Below, in pieces: positions 44,591 to 52,821 of a stretch of DNA of 64,000 nt; positions within the stretch are counted from its first letter, which is position 1, and each line of letters opens with the position of its first letter. Made by a program: the position numbers and the translations under genes. Below the pieces are notes generated by a model. The model was not told the DNA's origin and ran no database searches. It saw nothing but the letters and a program-made list of their open reading frames with translations. The stretch covers positions 473,176-537,175 of the forward strand of contig NZ_KB907787.1 in assembly GCF_000382205.1 (NCBI RefSeq), given 5' to 3'. This DNA is from Dyadobacter beijingensis DSM 21582 (GTDB taxonomy: Bacteria > Bacteroidota > Bacteroidia > Cytophagales > Spirosomataceae).

Positions 44591-45727
44591 TCACTCAGCT
44601 GCGACAGATACTTCTTTTTTCAATGCTTCGAGGAACAGATCGGCCTCCGTTTTGCCCAATGCGAGCGATGGCAGCAAACGGATCGTGTTCGCGCCCGCCA
44701 CGCCTGTGAACATTTTGTGCTCAAACAAAAGCTTGTTACGCAGGTCTTTCACCGGGAAATCATATTCGATCCCGATCATCAGCCCGCGGCCTCTCAATTC
44801 CTTATACCCGCCAATCGCCTTAATGCCTTCGAACAGATAGTCGCCGATCTCCGCCGCATTCGCGATCAGGTTTTCTTCCTTCATAATGTCGAGCACCGCC
44901 ACGCCGGCCGCGCAAGCCAGGTGGTTACCGCCGAATGTCGTTCCCAGCAAGCCATAGCTCGCTTTGAATTTCGGAGAGATCAATATCCCGCCGATCGGGA
45001 AGCCGTTGCCCATGCCTTTGGCCATCGACATAATGTCCGGCTCGACGCCGCTGAACTGGTGCGAGAAGAATTTGCCCGTCCGTCCGTAGCCGCATTGTAC
45101 GCTGTCGAGGATCAGGATCGCGCCGGTTTCGTCGCATTTGCGTCTCAGCGTCTGCAAAAATTCGTCGGTACACACATTGATACCTCCTACGCCCTGAATG
45201 CCTTCCACAATCACTGCACAAACCTCGTCGGTAATGCCTTCCGCAGCTGCTTCAACATCGTTGAATGGCAGGAAAGTAACGTGTTCCTTGTAATTTACCG
45301 GTGCAACGATCGATGGATTATCAGTAGCAGCCACCGCGCCTGCCGTCCGGCCGTGGAACGATTTCGTGAAAGAAATCACCTTCGTTCTTCCATTATGAAA
45401 AGAAGCGAGTTTCAAGGCATTCTCATTCGCTTCCGCGCCGGAGTTGCACAGGAACAATTTGTAATCGGGATAGCCCGAAAGCTCGCCCAGTTTCTCTGCC
45501 AGCTCTTCCTGAATGGAAATTTTGACGGAATTGGAATAAAAGCTGATCGCATTCAGCTGCTTCGTCAGCTTATCCACATAATAGGGATGGCAATGGCCGA
45601 CGGAAATCACCGCATGGCCGCCGTAGAGGTCGAGGTATTTGGTGCCATGCTGGTCCCAGAGGTAGCTGCCCTCGGCTTTTACGGGTTCTATATCGTAAAT
45701 GGGGTAGACGTCAAAAAGGTGTGACAT
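44591..45727 (-). CDS. argD: acylornithine aminotransferase
   Basis: A 378-aa class III PLP aminotransferase that interconverts N-acyl-glutamate semialdehyde and N-acyl-ornithine. YLDLYGGHAVISVGHCHP is near the N-terminus. FLCNSGAEANENALKLA, ILDSVQCGYGRTGKFF (PLP Asp) and SMAKGMGNGFPIGG (Schiff-base Lys) are all present. It sits between the toxin gene (14-base gap) and argF' (70-base gap), so the arginine operon continues across the toxin-antitoxin pair. Confidence 0.93.
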   Translation of the reverse strand: MSHLFDVYPIYDIEPVKAEGSYLWDQHGTKYLDLYGGHAVISVGHCHPYYVDKLTKQLNAISFYSNSVKISIQEELAEKLGELSGYPDYKLFLCNSGAEANENALKLASFHNGRTKVISFTKSFHGRTAGAVAATDNPSIVAPVNYKEHVTFLPFNDVEAAAEGITDEVCAVIVEGIQGVGGINVCTDEFLQTLRRKCDETGAILILDSVQCGYGRTGKFFSHQFSGVEPDIMSMAKGMGNGFPIGGILISPKFKASYGLLGTTFGGNHLACAAGVAVLDIMKEENLIANAAEIGDYLFEGIKAIGGYKELRGRGLMIGIEYDFPVKDLRNKLLFEHKMFTGVAGANTIRLLPSLALGKTEADLFLEALKKEVSVAAE

Positions 45728-45741
45728 TTTTTTGTGGTTTA

Positions 45742-46128
45742 TCAGGCTAAATCCAAAGTTTCAATTCTTTGAAAATGATCCTTGTTTAATGTTTTGATCG
45801 GTAATTGAAAAACGAGTGCTGTGGCAGCGATGAATATGTCGCGAAATTCAATCATCAGGTTCCGCCTTCGCAGATTGTGATATATTTCAGCAGCCTTCAT
45901 AGAAACCTCTTCATCAAAAGGCAGGACGGAAACTCCTTCAAGAAGTATTTCCACGTCTTTTTTCTTCTGATCGTTAGTTGCTCCCATCATCAATTCATAT
46001 ACGGTTACAGCAGAAACAAACAGCGAGGAATCATTGGGTAATGACGCCAGGATAGTTTTCGATTTTTCAGTTTTCCGGAGATATTCAATGAAAATCCCGG
46101 TGTCGATTACCAATCCTGTGCTTTCCAC
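45742..46128 (-). CDS. PIN-domain toxin, VapC-like
   Basis: A 128-aa PIN-domain ribonuclease. The expected acidic residues are visible: Asp9 in GLVIDTGIF, Glu45 in VYELMMG, Asp97 in FRDIFIAATA, and Asp117 near KTLNKDHF. VapC toxins cleave tRNA or rRNA. The gene starts at GTG and overlaps the upstream antitoxin-like gene by 22 bases, as is common in vapBC pairs. It is embedded in the arginine operon, 14 bases before argD. Confidence 0.88.
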   Translation of the reverse strand: MESTGLVIDTGIFIEYLRKTEKSKTILASLPNDSSLFVSAVTVYELMMGATNDQKKKDVEILLEGVSVLPFDEEVSMKAAEIYHNLRRRNLMIEFRDIFIAATALVFQLPIKTLNKDHFQRIETLDLA

Positions 46129-46334
46129 TTACTTATATGTTTTGCGTTCTCTTCGAGCGTTTTAATGTCTTCTTCACTCCAAGTGGAAACCTTGGCTATC
46201 TTGTCTTTCCACTCAGTGAGATTTCCGGTTGGCTGCTTAGCCTTCTGTTTGAGCAGGAGCAAATTAGCAAAAGCAACTAGTTGCCTTTGTTGTGTTTCGC
46301 TCAACTGATTATATGTTTGAATCAAATCATTCAT
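46107..46334 (-). CDS. antitoxin partner of the VapC-like toxin
   Basis: A 75-aa protein with a helical N-terminus (LSETQQRQLVAFANLLLLKQ), a variable linker and an acidic C-terminal segment (STWSEEDIKTLEENAKHISK) of the kind that binds the toxin active site. I cannot assign the DNA-binding fold with confidence. The first gene of the pair and the overlap with the toxin fit antitoxin status. The ATG at 46334 is chosen; ten more residues are open upstream. It lies 47 bases after argC. Confidence 0.75.
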   Translation of the reverse strand: MNDLIQTYNQLSETQQRQLVAFANLLLLKQKAKQPTGNLTEWKDKIAKVSTWSEEDIKTLEENAKHISKWKAQDW

Positions 46335-46381
46335 AGCGATGGTCTCTTTACATGCAAAACTCAAACAAGGTGCGGCACTAA

Positions 46382-47374
46382 TTAAAACGCCGGCGCCTTC
46401 AACCGCAGCCCTGCATCTTCCGGCAGGCCGAACAGCAGGTTCATATTCTGTACCGCTTGTCCCGACGCGCCTTTGGTCAGGTTATCGATAATGCTCGTGA
46501 TCAGCAGCTGGCCGTCATGTACTTCCAAATGCACGAAGCATTTATTGGTATTCACAATCTGCTTCAAATCGATCGGCGTGTCGCTTACGTGCGTGAACGG
46601 ATGGGAGGCGTAAAAGTCTTTGTAAATGGCTTTTGCTTCATCCAACGTTCCGGCAAAGCGGGTATACACATTGGCGATAATGCCTCGCGTGTAGTCGCCG
46701 CGGTAAGGCACGAAATTCACAGCTTTATCGAAACCGCCCTGCAACTTCCCGAAAGTCATTTTGATCTCCGTCAAATGCTGGTGCGAGAAAGCCTTATAGA
46801 TCGACATGTTGTTGTTCCGCCAGGTGAAATGCGTCGTCGCGCTCAGCGCCTGCCCCGCGCCCGTGCTGCCCGTAACGGCGCTCACGTGAACGTCGTCCTG
46901 GATCAAACCTGCCTTGGCGAGCGGCAATACCGCCAATTCAATGCTCGTCGCGAAGCAGCCTGGGTTAGCGATTTTAGTCGCGCCTTTAATCTGCTCGCGT
47001 TGCAACTCAGGCAAGCCGTATACAAAACCATTCGACTCATCCCGAAAATCCGTGCTGAGGTCGATTACTTTCACCGTCGCCGGTAATTGGTATTCATCCA
47101 GAAACTTCTTCGATTCGCCATGGCCGGAGCAAAGGAAAATCGCATTCAAACCTGCCTGATCCAACAGGGGCTGAATGTCGTCTCCCGAAAATACCAGTTC
47201 TGTATCCCCTAGCAAATCTGTGTGCGTCGCATAAACCGGCTTGCCCGCCTGGCTTTTGCTATGCGCGAATGCGATGTTGACGTTTGGGTGGTTTACCAGT
47301 ATTCTGATCAGCTCACCGCCGGTATAGCCGGCTGCGCCTATGATGCCAATATTTATGTTCGTCGATAAACTCAT
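46382..47374 (-). CDS. argC: N-acetyl-gamma-glutamyl-phosphate reductase
   Basis: A 330-aa NADPH-dependent reductase that makes N-acylglutamate semialdehyde. GIIGAAGYTGGELIRIL is the cofactor motif (residues 10-26), IANPGCFATSIELAVLPL holds the catalytic Cys, and FVPYRGDYTRGI the substrate site. It lies 5 bases after argG on the same strand. The kinase that supplies its substrate (argB) is not in the window. Confidence 0.96.
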   Translation of the reverse strand: MSLSTNINIGIIGAAGYTGGELIRILVNHPNVNIAFAHSKSQAGKPVYATHTDLLGDTELVFSGDDIQPLLDQAGLNAIFLCSGHGESKKFLDEYQLPATVKVIDLSTDFRDESNGFVYGLPELQREQIKGATKIANPGCFATSIELAVLPLAKAGLIQDDVHVSAVTGSTGAGQALSATTHFTWRNNNMSIYKAFSHQHLTEIKMTFGKLQGGFDKAVNFVPYRGDYTRGIIANVYTRFAGTLDEAKAIYKDFYASHPFTHVSDTPIDLKQIVNTNKCFVHLEVHDGQLLITSIIDNLTKGASGQAVQNMNLLFGLPEDAGLRLKAPAF

Positions 47375-47379
47375 TTTAA

Positions 47380-48582
47380 TTACTGATTCACCGAGTCACT
47401 TACTTTTCCATAAATCATCACCTGGTTCGAAGCCACTTTCGAGAAGCCTCTTACGTCGTCGCCGGTCCAGGCATTGTTCATTTCACCGTAGCTGCCGAAT
47501 TTCGACGACATCAAATCAAATGGTGACTCAATACCCTCCACATGGAAGCGGTGCGGTGCGAGGTACACATGAGCTTTACCCGTCACGTGCGACTGCGTAT
47601 CTGCGAGGAATGTTTCGATATTACGCATGACCGGCTCTACAAACTGCCCTTTGTGCAGCAAGCTGCCGTACCAGTTCGAAAGCTGTTCTTTCCAGTACAA
47701 TTGTTGTTCTGTCAAAACATGTTTTTCAAGCGTATGGTGCGCTTTGATGATGATCAGCGGGGCAGCTGCTTCAAAACCTACGCGGCCTTTGATACCGATA
47801 ATGGTGTCGCCCACATGGATATCCCGGCCGATGCCGAATGGCTGCGCGATTTCGGCCAGCTTTTGAATAGCCGTTACCGAGTTTTCAAAAGTTTCACCGG
47901 CAACGCCTTTCAATTCACCATTCACAAATTCCAAAGTAATGCGCTCCGGCTCTGTTTTGGTGATCTGCGTAGGCCATGCCGATTCGGGCAGGTATTGGTC
48001 GGAAGTCAATGTTTCCTTGCCGCCCACGGATGTTCCCCAAAGGCCTTTGTTAATGCTGTATGCAGCTTTGGTCCAGTCGCGGGAAACGCCTTTAGCCGTC
48101 AGGTACTCGATTTCCGCTTCGCGGGAAAGTTTCAGGTCGCGGATCGGGGTGATGATCTCGGCTTCCGGTACGATGATACGGAACGCCATATCGAAACGAA
48201 CCTGGTCGTTACCGGCCCCTGTGCTACCGTGCGCGATCGCGCTGGCACCGATTTCTTTGGCATATTCAGCCACCGCAACGGCCTGGAAAATGCGCTCTGC
48301 GCTTACGGAAAGCGGGTAAGTATTGTTTTTGAGAATGTTACCGAAGATCAGGTATTTGATACAATCGTTGTAATATTCTTTGGTTTTGGAAATCGTGGCA
48401 TGTTGCTTCACGCCCAAAGCATAGGCATTCGCTTCGATCGTTTTCAGCTCTTCGTCCGAAAAACCACCGGTGTCAACCAAAACGGAGTACACTTCGTAAC
48501 CTCTGTCTTCGGCTAAATATTTTACACAAAAGGAGGTATCAAGTCCTCCCGAAAACGCTAATACTACTTTGGGCTGTGACAT
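47380..48582 (-). CDS. argG: argininosuccinate synthase
   Basis: A 400-aa ATP-pyrophosphatase enzyme that joins citrulline and aspartate. The PP-loop is LAFSGGLDTSFC at residues 8-19, and the family blocks AIAHGSTGAGNDQVRFD and WTKAAYSINKGLWGTSVGG are present. It is the first gene of the compact argG-argC run. A promoter-like element and an upstream terminator suggest that it starts its own transcript (see 48628-48683). Confidence 0.96.
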   Translation of the reverse strand: MSQPKVVLAFSGGLDTSFCVKYLAEDRGYEVYSVLVDTGGFSDEELKTIEANAYALGVKQHATISKTKEYYNDCIKYLIFGNILKNNTYPLSVSAERIFQAVAVAEYAKEIGASAIAHGSTGAGNDQVRFDMAFRIIVPEAEIITPIRDLKLSREAEIEYLTAKGVSRDWTKAAYSINKGLWGTSVGGKETLTSDQYLPESAWPTQITKTEPERITLEFVNGELKGVAGETFENSVTAIQKLAEIAQPFGIGRDIHVGDTIIGIKGRVGFEAAAPLIIIKAHHTLEKHVLTEQQLYWKEQLSNWYGSLLHKGQFVEPVMRNIETFLADTQSHVTGKAHVYLAPHRFHVEGIESPFDLMSSKFGSYGEMNNAWTGDDVRGFSKVASNQVMIYGKVSDSVNQ

Positions 48583-48627
48583 TATGTAATTATATATTGA
48601 TTCTGACTAAATGCTTGATTTGCGGTG

Positions 48628-48635
48628 CAAAAGTA
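48628..48635 (-). promoter_or_regulatory. candidate -7 promoter element of argG
   Basis: On the minus strand this reads TACTTTTG, matching TAnnTTTG, 46 bases upstream of the argG ATG and just after the GNAT terminator. No clear -33 TTTG is seen. Confidence 0.42.
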
Positions 48636-48641
48636 ACAAAA

Positions 48642-48683
48642 AATACCCCGCTTCGGACCTTTTCGGATGCCGGGCGGGGTATT
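48642..48683 (-). terminator. terminator or attenuator between the GNAT gene and argG
   Basis: A 10-base inverted repeat (AATACCCCGC at 48642-48651, complement at 48674-48683) with a structured loop. On the minus strand it ends in TATTTTTTGTT, so it stops minus-strand transcription between GNAT and argG. Confidence 0.8.
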
Positions 48684-48721
48684 AAAAATGAGATACTAAA
48701 ATCTATCAAGTGTGCGGCACA

Positions 48722-49453
48722 TTAATGTACCAGCACGGCCCCGGCGTTTTTCTTTTTGGCGCGTTCTTCCCTTCGTAGCAAAATGCGTTGCTTAATGCGC
48801 ATCCAGCGCTCGTAAAGGCTCGATTCCTTCAAGAAATCCCAGGTATGGCTTTCGGTTACCGGTTCGCTCCCGTTGGTAGGCTTCGCGGCAGGTTTCTTAT
48901 CTTCCGGATCATACATCATACCCGTGCAAAGACAATGCTTTCTGCCCGTCCGGGTGAGTACGTCGTAATTCACACAGCTCGCGCAGCCTTTCCAGAATGC
49001 GTCGTCCGCAGGCAATTCACTGAACGTCACTGGCTCGTAGCCCAGGTCCGAGTTGATTTTCATCACCGGAAGGCTCGTAGTGATACCGATAATTTTGGCA
49101 TCAGGATATTTATGACGCGACAGTTCGAATGCTTTCATTTTAATAGCTTTCGCCATGCCGCTGTTGCGGAAATCAGGATGTACGATCAGCCCTGAATTCG
49201 CCACGAATTTTCCATGCTCCCAGGTTTCGATGTAACAAAACCCTACCCATTCGCCCGTCTCAGTGGTGGCAATGATGGCTTTTCCTTCCACCATTTTCTC
49301 CATAATGTACACTGGGGAACGTTTGGCTATACCGGTACCACGCTTTTTGGCGCTCTCCTCCATTTCCGCGCAGATTTGTTCGGCGTAATGGAGATGATTT
49401 TCATTGGCAGTCTGTACGATAAACTTACTGCCCACTACTTCGGTATTTTTCAT
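48722..49453 (-). CDS. GNAT-family N-acetyltransferase, probable arginine-pathway enzyme
   Basis: A 243-aa protein. The GNAT fold is at about 10-150, with the acetyl-CoA loop HPDFRNSGMAKAIKMKA. After it come clustered cysteines in WKGCASCVNYD and KHCLCTGMMYD, a possible metal site, and a basic C-terminal helix (about 205-240). Genes of this type head arginine clusters in many Bacteroidota, where no classical ArgA is found. It may be the N-acetylglutamate synthase (inference). A terminator separates it from argG. Confidence 0.82.
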   Translation of the reverse strand: MKNTEVVGSKFIVQTANENHLHYAEQICAEMEESAKKRGTGIAKRSPVYIMEKMVEGKAIIATTETGEWVGFCYIETWEHGKFVANSGLIVHPDFRNSGMAKAIKMKAFELSRHKYPDAKIIGITTSLPVMKINSDLGYEPVTFSELPADDAFWKGCASCVNYDVLTRTGRKHCLCTGMMYDPEDKKPAAKPTNGSEPVTESHTWDFLKESSLYERWMRIKQRILLRREERAKKKNAGAVLVH

Positions 49454-49804
49454 TGATGACTATGCTGACAAAATGTTCAAGACAATAAATTAACTACCCA
49501 GAGGAAAACGATGGGACGTCTAGAAATTGTAAGAAAGTTGCGGGTATTAGATATTTACCACGTAGGTAAAAGGAGATTATGCGGTCCGTGGGGACCTGAA
49601 TCGGAAAGGCGTAGTATGCAGAACAGTATGTATGCCGTTGTGATTCATTGACTTGCTTGTGCGTCTAAGAGGCTGCAAATTTTCAAAAAAAAAATCTTAC
49701 AGCAAAGAAACAGAAGATATATTTTTATGGTTCGTTTTGAACGGTAAACTTTGTACTATTCCCACTTCGATCAACAATATTTTTTCCCCAATTCAGTGGC
49801 TTTC
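49454..49804. other. gene-poor divergent region between the GNAT gene and aat
   Basis: A 351-base stretch between divergent genes. It holds one small candidate reading frame (49511-49651, listed separately), an A10 run near 49685, and little else recognisable. No tRNA or strong hairpin was seen. Confidence 0.5.
49511..49651 (+). CDS. candidate small basic protein, unproven
   Basis: An open frame of 46 codons starting ATGGGACGTCTAGAA, preceded by GAGGAAAACG, a plausible ribosome-binding site. The product (MGRLEIVRKLRVLDIYHVGK at the start) is rich in Arg and Lys. Codon use (AGA, AGG, CTA, GTA) is unlike the neighbouring genes, so it is either foreign or not translated. Confidence 0.2.
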   Translation: MGRLEIVRKLRVLDIYHVGKRRLCGPWGPESERRSMQNSMYAVVIH

Positions 49805-50413
49805 ATGACTACAATCAGTACCGACGATTTGCTCAATGGCTATATCAACGGCATATTCCCGATGGCCGAGGCGGACGGTACGATTTACTGGTATTCGCCC
49901 AACCCGCGGGCGGTCATCCCGATCGATACTTACAAACCGTCGAAATCGCTTCGGCCCGTTTTGAACAAAAAGCATTTCGATATCCGCATTAACACCGATT
50001 TTGAAGGCGTCATGCGGGGCTGCTCGCTCCCTCGTGCGAGCGAGCCCGGGACCTGGATTTCGGAGGAAATCATCGCTTCCTACACGGCATTGCACGAGAT
50101 CGGGTACGCGCATAGCGTGGAGGCGTGGCGCGAGGGGAGGCTGGTAGGAGGGTTGTACGGGGTTTCTATAAACGGGGTGTTTTTTGGTGAATCGATGTTT
50201 ACGATCGAGAGCAATGCATCGAAAGTCGCATTCCACTACCTGATCCAGATCCTGAAATTGAACCGTTTTGCATTGCTCGACACGCAATTTATTAACGACA
50301 ATGTGCTTCGTTACGGCGCGATCGAGATCCCGCGCGACCAGTACCTGGACCAGTTGCAGAAGGGATTGAAGCTCAGAAGGACATTTGACGGCGCGGTTTT
50401 AAGGGAATTATAA
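49805..50413 (+). CDS. aat: leucyl/phenylalanyl-tRNA-protein transferase
   Basis: A 202-aa enzyme that adds Leu or Phe to N-terminal Arg/Lys of proteins for ClpS-ClpAP degradation (N-degron pathway). GYINGIFPMAE, WYSPNPRAVIP, EAWREGRLVGGLYGVSINGV and FFGESMF are family blocks. The ATG at 49805 is preferred, since the frame upstream starts only at TTG (49751, adding 18 residues). It is the first plus-strand gene after the divergent arginine operon and precedes proB. Confidence 0.93.
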   Translation: MTTISTDDLLNGYINGIFPMAEADGTIYWYSPNPRAVIPIDTYKPSKSLRPVLNKKHFDIRINTDFEGVMRGCSLPRASEPGTWISEEIIASYTALHEIGYAHSVEAWREGRLVGGLYGVSINGVFFGESMFTIESNASKVAFHYLIQILKLNRFALLDTQFINDNVLRYGAIEIPRDQYLDQLQKGLKLRRTFDGAVLREL

Positions 50414-50539
50414 TGTGCCAAAAGCGCGGTGTGCAAGGGTAACGCATCCGTTTTCGTCTGAAAAGAAGTATTTTTGGCGTCAGATCGATTACCGGGTGCC
50501 GGCAGTATCAGCGATGGCACCGCTTATTTGAATACCAAA

Positions 50540-51571
50540 GTGTCAAAACCTATTCTCGTCATAAAGTTCGGGACGGCCTCTATCACGCTTCCTTCGGGTG
50601 AACCTGATGTCAGGATCATTTCGGAAATAGCCCGGCAGGTTTCGGAAATCCATTCCCAATACCGCATTATCATCGTTTCATCGGGTGCGGTGGGTGCTGG
50701 TAAGGCCTATATCAATGATTATAAGGGTACAATGACCCAGCGAAAGGCAGCCGCATCCGTCGGTAACCCGCTGCTGGTGGGCCTCTATGCTTCTTATTTT
50801 GCCCCGAATCAGATTTATATTGCTCAAAGTCTTTGCGAGCGGCAGCATTTTGCCAACCGCAACAAATTCCTCCAACTTAAAGAGACGTTCGAGGAACTCT
50901 GGTCGAACGGCATTATCCCGATCGTGAACGAAAACGACGTGGTGAGCGACCGCGAGCTGAAATTTTCGGATAACGACGAGCTGGCTACCTTGCTGGCCGT
51001 GGGTTTCGGGGCCGAATCGCTGATGTTCTGCACCTCGGTAGGCGGCTTGCTGGACGAGGAAGGCAAAATCCTGCGGAACGTATCCAATGTGAACGAGGTT
51101 TTTAAGTTTGTCAGAACGGATAAATCTTTCCTCGGCCTCGGCGGGATGGCTTCCAAGCTGACCTTCGCCAAACTGGCATCCAGGATGGCGATCCGGGTGG
51201 TGATCTTTGGAATGAACCAGCCGGACGAACTGCTGAATGCATTGAAAGGCGAAGCAGGGACATTGATAACGCCCGGAAAGAGCACATTATCGGCACGTAA
51301 CCGCTGGCTGGGAAGCGGCGGGCTGGTATCCGGTACATTGCGTGTCGACGAAGGCGCGTCGAAAGCGTTACTGAAACGTAAGAGTTTGCTAGCGGTAGGT
51401 GTCACCGAAGTAACGGGCGATTTTGAAGCGGGCGAAATCATTGAAATATATTCGTCGGAAGACGAAATGATCGCCGTCGCACGTGCGCGTGTGACGTCCT
51501 CGGCGATCCGCACCAATCTGAAAACAGTGAATTTTGAAGTGGCGCATGCCAATGATATAGTTTTGTTATAA
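50540..51571 (+). CDS. proB: glutamate 5-kinase
   Basis: A protein of about 343 aa that phosphorylates glutamate in proline synthesis. The amino-acid kinase domain has VIKFGTASIT, VSSGAVGAG and IPIVNENDVVS, and a C-terminal PUA domain (about 265-335) begins at RVDEGASKALLKRKS. No ATG is available near the N-terminus; GTG 50540 or TTG 50528 are the best starts, with TTG 50474 less likely. The stop overlaps proA by one base (TAATG). Confidence 0.92.
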   Translation: MSKPILVIKFGTASITLPSGEPDVRIISEIARQVSEIHSQYRIIIVSSGAVGAGKAYINDYKGTMTQRKAAASVGNPLLVGLYASYFAPNQIYIAQSLCERQHFANRNKFLQLKETFEELWSNGIIPIVNENDVVSDRELKFSDNDELATLLAVGFGAESLMFCTSVGGLLDEEGKILRNVSNVNEVFKFVRTDKSFLGLGGMASKLTFAKLASRMAIRVVIFGMNQPDELLNALKGEAGTLITPGKSTLSARNRWLGSGGLVSGTLRVDEGASKALLKRKSLLAVGVTEVTGDFEAGEIIEIYSSEDEMIAVARARVTSSAIRTNLKTVNFEVAHANDIVLL

Positions 51572-52821
51572 TGGAATCGATAGTACCTCAATTAAAGGAA
51601 GCGCGGGAGGCATCAGTTGCCGTTCGCCGGCTGACAGACAGGCAAAGGGCTGATCTGCTGATCAACCTTTCGGCCAGAGTGTTGGCCAATGCCGAAAACA
51701 TCATCGCCGAAAACCGGAAGGATCTGGATTTGATGGATGATGCCGACCCGAAAAAGGACCGGTTGCTCCTGAACCAGAAGCGGATCAATGAACTGGCGCA
51801 AAGCCTGGTTGAGGTAGCCGAGCTTCCGGACCCGACGGGCGAGGTATTTGTCGAGAAAACCATTCAGCAGGGACTTTCCCTCAAAAAAATCGCCGTGCCG
51901 CTGGGTGTGGTAGGCGTGATTTATGAATCGCGTCCAAATGTGACTATCGATGTGGCGTCATTATGCCTGCGCTCTGCAAATGCGTGCGTGCTCAAAGGCG
52001 GTAAGGAAGCGCAGCATTCCAATAATTACCTGGTAAGCCTTATACATGAATCACTGGCGGATTTTGGTGTGCCTGCGGCGGCTGTGACTTTGCTGCCGAC
52101 CGGCCGGGAGTTTGTAGGCGAGCTGCTTACTGCCATTCAATATGTGGACATTATCATCCCGCGCGGTTCCGAGGGGTTAATCAAATTCGTACGCCAGAAC
52201 TCATTGGTACCCACCATTGAAACCGGGGCGGGTGTCTGTCATACTTATATTGAAAAGACGGGTGATCTCGATAAAGGTGCCCAGATTGTGGTGAATGCGA
52301 AGGTTTCGAAGCCTTCCGCCTGTAATGCGCTCGATACTGTGCTGGTAGACAGGGTAGTAGCAGCTGAATTTCTGCCAAAATTGAAAGAAGATTTTATTAA
52401 GTGGAATGTGGAAGTGTTCGCGGATGAGGAATCCTATGAGATTCTTGCAAATGCTGAATATCCATATCTCCAAAAAGCCAGCGAAGACGATTTCGGCAAG
52501 GAATTCCTGGATTTCAAATGCTCTGTGAAGGTGGTAGACGGTTTGAGCGATGCTTTGAAACAGATTGAACACTATTCGTCGCGGCACTCGGAAGCCATTG
52601 TCTCTACCAACGAAGAAGCGATCGAGACGTTTCTGAAAGAGGTGGATGCAGCTTCGGTATATGCCAATGCTTCGACCCGTTTTACGGACGGCGGCGTGTT
52701 CGCATTAGGCGCGGAAATCGGTATCTCGACCCAGAAGCTGCACGCCCGGGGGCCATTTGCATTGGAGAAACTGGTAACCGAGAAATGGATTGTTAAAGGA
52801 GACGGACAGGTAAGATGGTAA
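51571..52821 (+). CDS. proA: gamma-glutamyl phosphate reductase
   Basis: A 416-aa aldehyde-dehydrogenase-fold enzyme that reduces gamma-glutamyl phosphate to glutamate semialdehyde. GVVGVIYESRPNVTIDVASL and KGGKEAQHSN are family motifs, and the catalytic Cys lies in ETGAGVCHTYIE. Coupled to proB by TAATG and to the downstream deacylase by a 7-base overlap, it is the middle of a tight proB-proA-argE unit. Confidence 0.96.
   Translation: MESIVPQLKEAREASVAVRRLTDRQRADLLINLSARVLANAENIIAENRKDLDLMDDADPKKDRLLLNQKRINELAQSLVEVAELPDPTGEVFVEKTIQQGLSLKKIAVPLGVVGVIYESRPNVTIDVASLCLRSANACVLKGGKEAQHSNNYLVSLIHESLADFGVPAAAVTLLPTGREFVGELLTAIQYVDIIIPRGSEGLIKFVRQNSLVPTIETGAGVCHTYIEKTGDLDKGAQIVVNAKVSKPSACNALDTVLVDRVVAAEFLPKLKEDFIKWNVEVFADEESYEILANAEYPYLQKASEDDFGKEFLDFKCSVKVVDGLSDALKQIEHYSSRHSEAIVSTNEEAIETFLKEVDAASVYANASTRFTDGGVFALGAEIGISTQKLHARGPFALEKLVTEKWIVKGDGQVRW

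Noticed and set aside
44489..45724. A 411-codon plus-strand frame over argD
   Set aside because: It is antisense to a clear aminotransferase gene and its product looks like reversed coding sequence.
45742..46334. Recent transposition of the toxin-antitoxin pair
   Set aside because: No transposase, target duplication or inverted repeats flank it. Only its position is unusual.
47542..48516. A 324-codon plus-strand frame over argG
   Set aside because: It is antisense to argG with no family features.
49454..49804. A tRNA gene in the aat upstream region
   Set aside because: No cloverleaf arms or T-loop sequence could be made out.
50540..51571. Acetylglutamate kinase (argB) instead of proB
   Set aside because: The C-terminal PUA domain and coupling to proA identify glutamate 5-kinase.
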